A stretch of DNA of 64,000 nucleotides. It comes from Trichomonas vaginalis G3. Lineage: Eukaryota; Parabasalia; Trichomonadida; Trichomonadidae. Where the stretch lies: contig NC_067207.1 in the NCBI RefSeq assembly GCF_026262505.1, positions 9,640,082-9,704,081 on the forward strand, given 5' to 3'. The position numbers and the translations under genes were made by a program. Of the stretch, positions 61,401 to 64,000 are shown one piece after another (position 1 is the stretch's first letter; each line of letters opens with the position of its first letter). The notes beneath the pieces were generated by a model. That model was not told the DNA's origin. It saw only the letters and a list, made by a program, of their open reading frames with translations, and did not search any database.

Positions 61401-61979
61401 CGGAAATCCATGGTAACCAACCGCGGTTCCCGTTTGGAATGCCATACAGAGAAGCCTTTTTGACCTATCGTTGCCCTACCTCTTATGCACACATAAATTT
61501 GAAAAGGTATAATTAATTTGAATGATCTGAAGAATTAGTTTGAAACTCAAGAAATAAGTGCAAAAATCATAGATTAACCTTTTATTTTTGCATTTGCATT
61601 TTCATAGCTTTACATAATCGAAAGAATATGTTGTATAGATATGTCTATATATTAATTATTCAGTAAAAATTATTGTAAAGAAAAAAAGCATATTCAATAT
61701 TAATACTATATTCAAAAAATTCACAACAAATCAAAAATCATCATTTCACATTTTATATCTGATGAAAGTTATCATCCGAAGATATGTAAAAAAATTCATT
61801 TTGAGCATACGGTATATTCAATTTCACATTTGAAACCATTTTCAATTTATTCCCCTCTCTTAGATAACAAAGTAATTCACCCCTGAAAGATATTAAGAAA
61901 AAATCGTTTTTTTATTACTGTTCTTTTTTGTTTTTCAAACCACCCTCAATTTTTACGAAATAAGTTAAATTTTTAACCT
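58468..61979. other. Intergenic, hairpin- and repeat-rich
   Basis: About 3.5 kb without a supported gene. From 58662 to about 59440 it is dense in stem-loops (TTCTTTC.../...GGAAGAG 58662-58698; AGTACGT/ACGTACT 58742-58787 around GCTCGGC/GCCGAGC 58761-58778; GAGTTTTC/GAGAACTC 58861-58906; CTTATGC/GCATAAG 59405-59440). At 60124-60137 GGCGGC-AA-GCCGCC stands out as GC-rich. CACTTTTTCCGTAATTCAA occurs at 60907-60925 and 61003-61021, with an inverted TTACGGAAAAAGTG at 61121-61134. A pyrimidine tract runs from about 60175 to 60270. A possible TA-flanked element with GGGC ends spans 60060-61476. Confidence 0.45.
58957..59260. repeat. Decayed hairpin array, 249.5-bp super-period
   Basis: Strong stem-loop 58957-59015 (arm CAGAAGGAAGTTCTTT, 16 bp with one G-T pair) and another at 59211-59260 (arm ATTCATCTTTCGAAG, 15 bp). 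Their centres, 58986 and 59235.5, are 249.5 apart, the same super-period as the array at 37142. The two share text (TTTTCGAA..ACTCATT..GGAG versus TTTCGAAG.CTCTCATT..GGGAG). Weak imperfect stem-loops lie between, centred near 59049, 59107 and 59180. Confidence 0.5.
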
Positions 61980-64000
61980 ATGGAAGACTCATCAACTACT
62001 GCAAGCCGTAACATGGACTTTTCAATGTCTGTTAGTAGTAGGTATCAGGGTTTAATAGACATACCCATAGGCACTCAAGTAATTGATGCGATGGTTTCAT
62101 TTTTCAATTACCTTGATAACTACGCTCCAAGAATGCCATTTTTGTACAATTTTGTATCAGTTGTAAGAATGCTCCAATTGATTGGCGGTGCGTTCATGGC
62201 AGCAAATAACGATATCTACGACCCTAATACTATCACATATAAAGCGATGAGTATCCTCACATTTACATTTCACTTAATTCCTGTTCAATATAGACTCGGA
62301 AACGAGTATATTATCCTTGATATTGTCAGTTTAATCTTGTTTCTTTTTGGTATGTATCTTTTAATCACAGCTTGGATGTACAAAACCACAAGCAAAGTTC
62401 CAAAGATCTCAACCAATGTACTTGCGATCTACATTGCCGTTGGACCTTTCATTTTGATCCCAATTTCTGTCCAATACTTTGGTCAAATCATCAGTTCCCT
62501 TATTGTAGGAAGAACAAAAGATGTGGTATCAATTGTATCATCGATTATAGGCATTTTAATTGTAATTCCATATCTATGGATTATGGTTAAAGCATATTTG
62601 ATCACTTTGACATTCAGACCATGTTCCTTCATGTCAATCGAAGCAAGTCCGCAATGGAAATTCTTTTTCACTACTTTAATTGTCACTTTTGTTTCTTCCT
62701 TAACAACATACTTCCAGAAATGGCCATCGTTAGCGATGATATGTATATCAGCCGCCGGATATGTCTATTGTGGCACAACATGCTTCAATGGAGGAAATTT
62801 TGTTTTGGAATTACATCAAGTCATGGTTTTAGGTGGTTCTTTCCTCGGATTCATCTTATGCTGCATGAACTTATACCAACTTCTATCATTAAAAAGATGG
62901 AATGAAATATTCTTTGAAATATTTATTGCAATAGCTGTCGCTTGCTTCCTTTTAACACAAGTATACGTACGACTAAGATACAAACGTGACCTTGTCATTC
63001 TCGATAAGTTCGAAGAAAGCCAAGATATCACATTATTCGGATCAAAAGGAAAATTCAGAAGAGTTGTTGGTACAGGATACACATTTTGCCATCCTGCATG
63101 TATAAACTTCTCAGTTTTCAAAGCAGCGATCGTTGAATGGCCAGAATCAATCGATCTTTGGGCAGAATACGCAAAATTCGTTGCAATTTACCCAGAACTT
63201 ACACCAACATTGATATACATTGGACAGAGTATCAATGCTTTGAACCTGAAAGACTCAATTTCAACAATTATCATGTCTAATATTGGTTATATCATGAATA
63301 CGCGCGAAACAAAGATTACACCTGCTCTCACGAGTAAGATCTCAAAGCTGAACAAAATTTTCAACAAAGCGAAGAATCGTATTCGTAATATCTGGGATTT
63401 AATTCTTCAAGGCTCAGTTGCTGAAATTAACCATGCTATTAAATCAGCAAATGAAGCTGTAGAACTTGCAGATGTCGAAGTTAGCCAGTTAAAGAGTCTT
63501 TATCTTAATAACAGATTTGTTGCTCGTCAATACGCCAAATTCCAAGGCGACATCAACGCAAACGCTGTAGAATACAAGGTATGGATGGAGAATGTCATAC
63601 AACTTCAAGCCGGTAAGCAAGTTTGTGCAGATATTGTCCACGGATTAGGAGTTTTCGTCTTCCCGAGCCTTCCTGAGAGTGTTGAAGGTTCTGATGGCAA
63701 AAACATGATGTCTCTCACCGAAATGGAGTCAGTTGAAGAATTAAATGACGAACAACAAGCCGAAGAAGATGCAAACATCGAAGTTTTAGCAACATTAACA
63801 AGGCAAATTGAGAAACAAAGGATTCCTGCCATCAAATGCATGTATATGTCTACATGTTTAGGTTGGTTCTTTACTGTTTTTGTTCCAATTTTAGCATTAA
63901 TCATTTATTACACAACATTCAGGGAAGATTTGAATGCACCTTTAGTCTTCATGTACGGTATATCATATATGAGGAACTTACTTAACATGTTGGCCGCATT
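61980..64000 (+). CDS. Multi-membrane cyclase-like protein, 5' part
   Basis: Open from ATG at 61980 to the window edge: 673 codons, incomplete. It opens MEDSSTTASRNMDFSMSVSS, SRYQGLIDIPIGTQVIDAMV, then about nine hydrophobic segments (LILFLFGMYLLITAWMY, VLAIYIAVGPFILIPISV, and so on), a soluble helical region with YVRLRYKRDLVILDKFEES, CHPACINFSVFKAAIVEWPESIDLWAEYAKFVAIYPEL-type text, and a further segment near residue 640 (MSTCLGWFFTVFVPILALII). The order of parts, with a helical block between membrane groups, parallels residues 1-700 of the adenylate cyclase at 4399-9177. A catalytic domain would lie beyond the window. The cyclase assignment is by architecture only. Confidence 0.75.
   Translation, partial: MEDSSTTASRNMDFSMSVSSRYQGLIDIPIGTQVIDAMVSFFNYLDNYAPRMPFLYNFVSVVRMLQLIGGAFMAANNDIYDPNTITYKAMSILTFTFHLIPVQYRLGNEYIILDIVSLILFLFGMYLLITAWMYKTTSKVPKISTNVLAIYIAVGPFILIPISVQYFGQIISSLIVGRTKDVVSIVSSIIGILIVIPYLWIMVKAYLITLTFRPCSFMSIEASPQWKFFFTTLIVTFVSSLTTYFQKWPSLAMICISAAGYVYCGTTCFNGGNFVLELHQVMVLGGSFLGFILCCMNLYQLLSLKRWNEIFFEIFIAIAVACFLLTQVYVRLRYKRDLVILDKFEESQDITLFGSKGKFRRVVGTGYTFCHPACINFSVFKAAIVEWPESIDLWAEYAKFVAIYPELTPTLIYIGQSINALNLKDSISTIIMSNIGYIMNTRETKITPALTSKISKLNKIFNKAKNRIRNIWDLILQGSVAEINHAIKSANEAVELADVEVSQLKSLYLNNRFVARQYAKFQGDINANAVEYKVWMENVIQLQAGKQVCADIVHGLGVFVFPSLPESVEGSDGKNMMSLTEMESVEELNDEQQAEEDANIEVLATLTRQIEKQRIPAIKCMYMSTCLGWFFTVFVPILALIIYYTTFREDLNAPLVFMYGISYMRNLLNMLAA

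Overview
The window is AT-rich, has no visible introns and carries gene families typical of parabasalids: giant multi-membrane adenylate cyclases, BTB plus discoidin-like proteins, a Maverick/Polinton, Tvmar1-like mariners and TCA+1YT-type initiators. It most likely comes from a trichomonad (Trichomonas or Tritrichomonas group). I worked by eye with no database, so family calls rest on motifs.

Layout. 0.2-2.6 kb: a BTB/discoidin-like gene and a divergent RibD/DHFR-fold reductase gene, with a 141-bp TTAA-flanked MITE between them. 2.6-11.1 kb: a 1592-aa adenylate cyclase bracketed by two nearly identical 1.48-kb transposable elements in direct orientation. 12.4-25.1 kb: a proline-rich WH2-like protein, a C2-like protein, an unknown helical protein, a BTB/discoidin gene split by a 1.04-kb TTAA element, and a 1626-aa HEAT-PH-LRR (CARMIL-like) protein. 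25.1-37.1 kb: a gene-poor stretch of palindrome-dense DNA and DNA transposons, including a 2.96-kb Kolobok-type element with a 418-aa transposase, a smaller relative, and an unrelated 1.58-kb element with 16-bp TIRs and an 8-bp duplication. 37.14-37.45 kb: an array of five strong hairpins spaced every ~62 bp. 37.71-58.46 kb: one Maverick/Polinton with 6-bp target duplication, ~205-bp TIRs, protein-primed PolB, integrase core, packaging ATPase, capsid region, KilA-N gene and fibre-like genes; it is broken in several places and carries two head-to-head mariner insertions. 58.5-62 kb: more palindrome-rich and repeat DNA, including a decayed relative of the hairpin array. 61.98-64 kb: the 5' part of a second cyclase-like membrane protein.

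How it fits together. The host genes concern signalling (cyclases), cytoskeleton (proline-rich protein, CARMIL-like protein) and protein interaction (BTB). The intergenic space is mostly mobile DNA of at least five families. The most unusual signal is the regular hairpin array at 37.14-37.45 kb, where four different stem-loops plus an exact copy of the first sit at 62.5/62.5/61.5/62.5-bp centre spacing. A weaker array with the same ~249-bp super-period lies beyond the Maverick's other end, so the Maverick appears to have landed inside a larger hairpin-repeat locus. Looser trains of hairpins fill several other gene deserts here.
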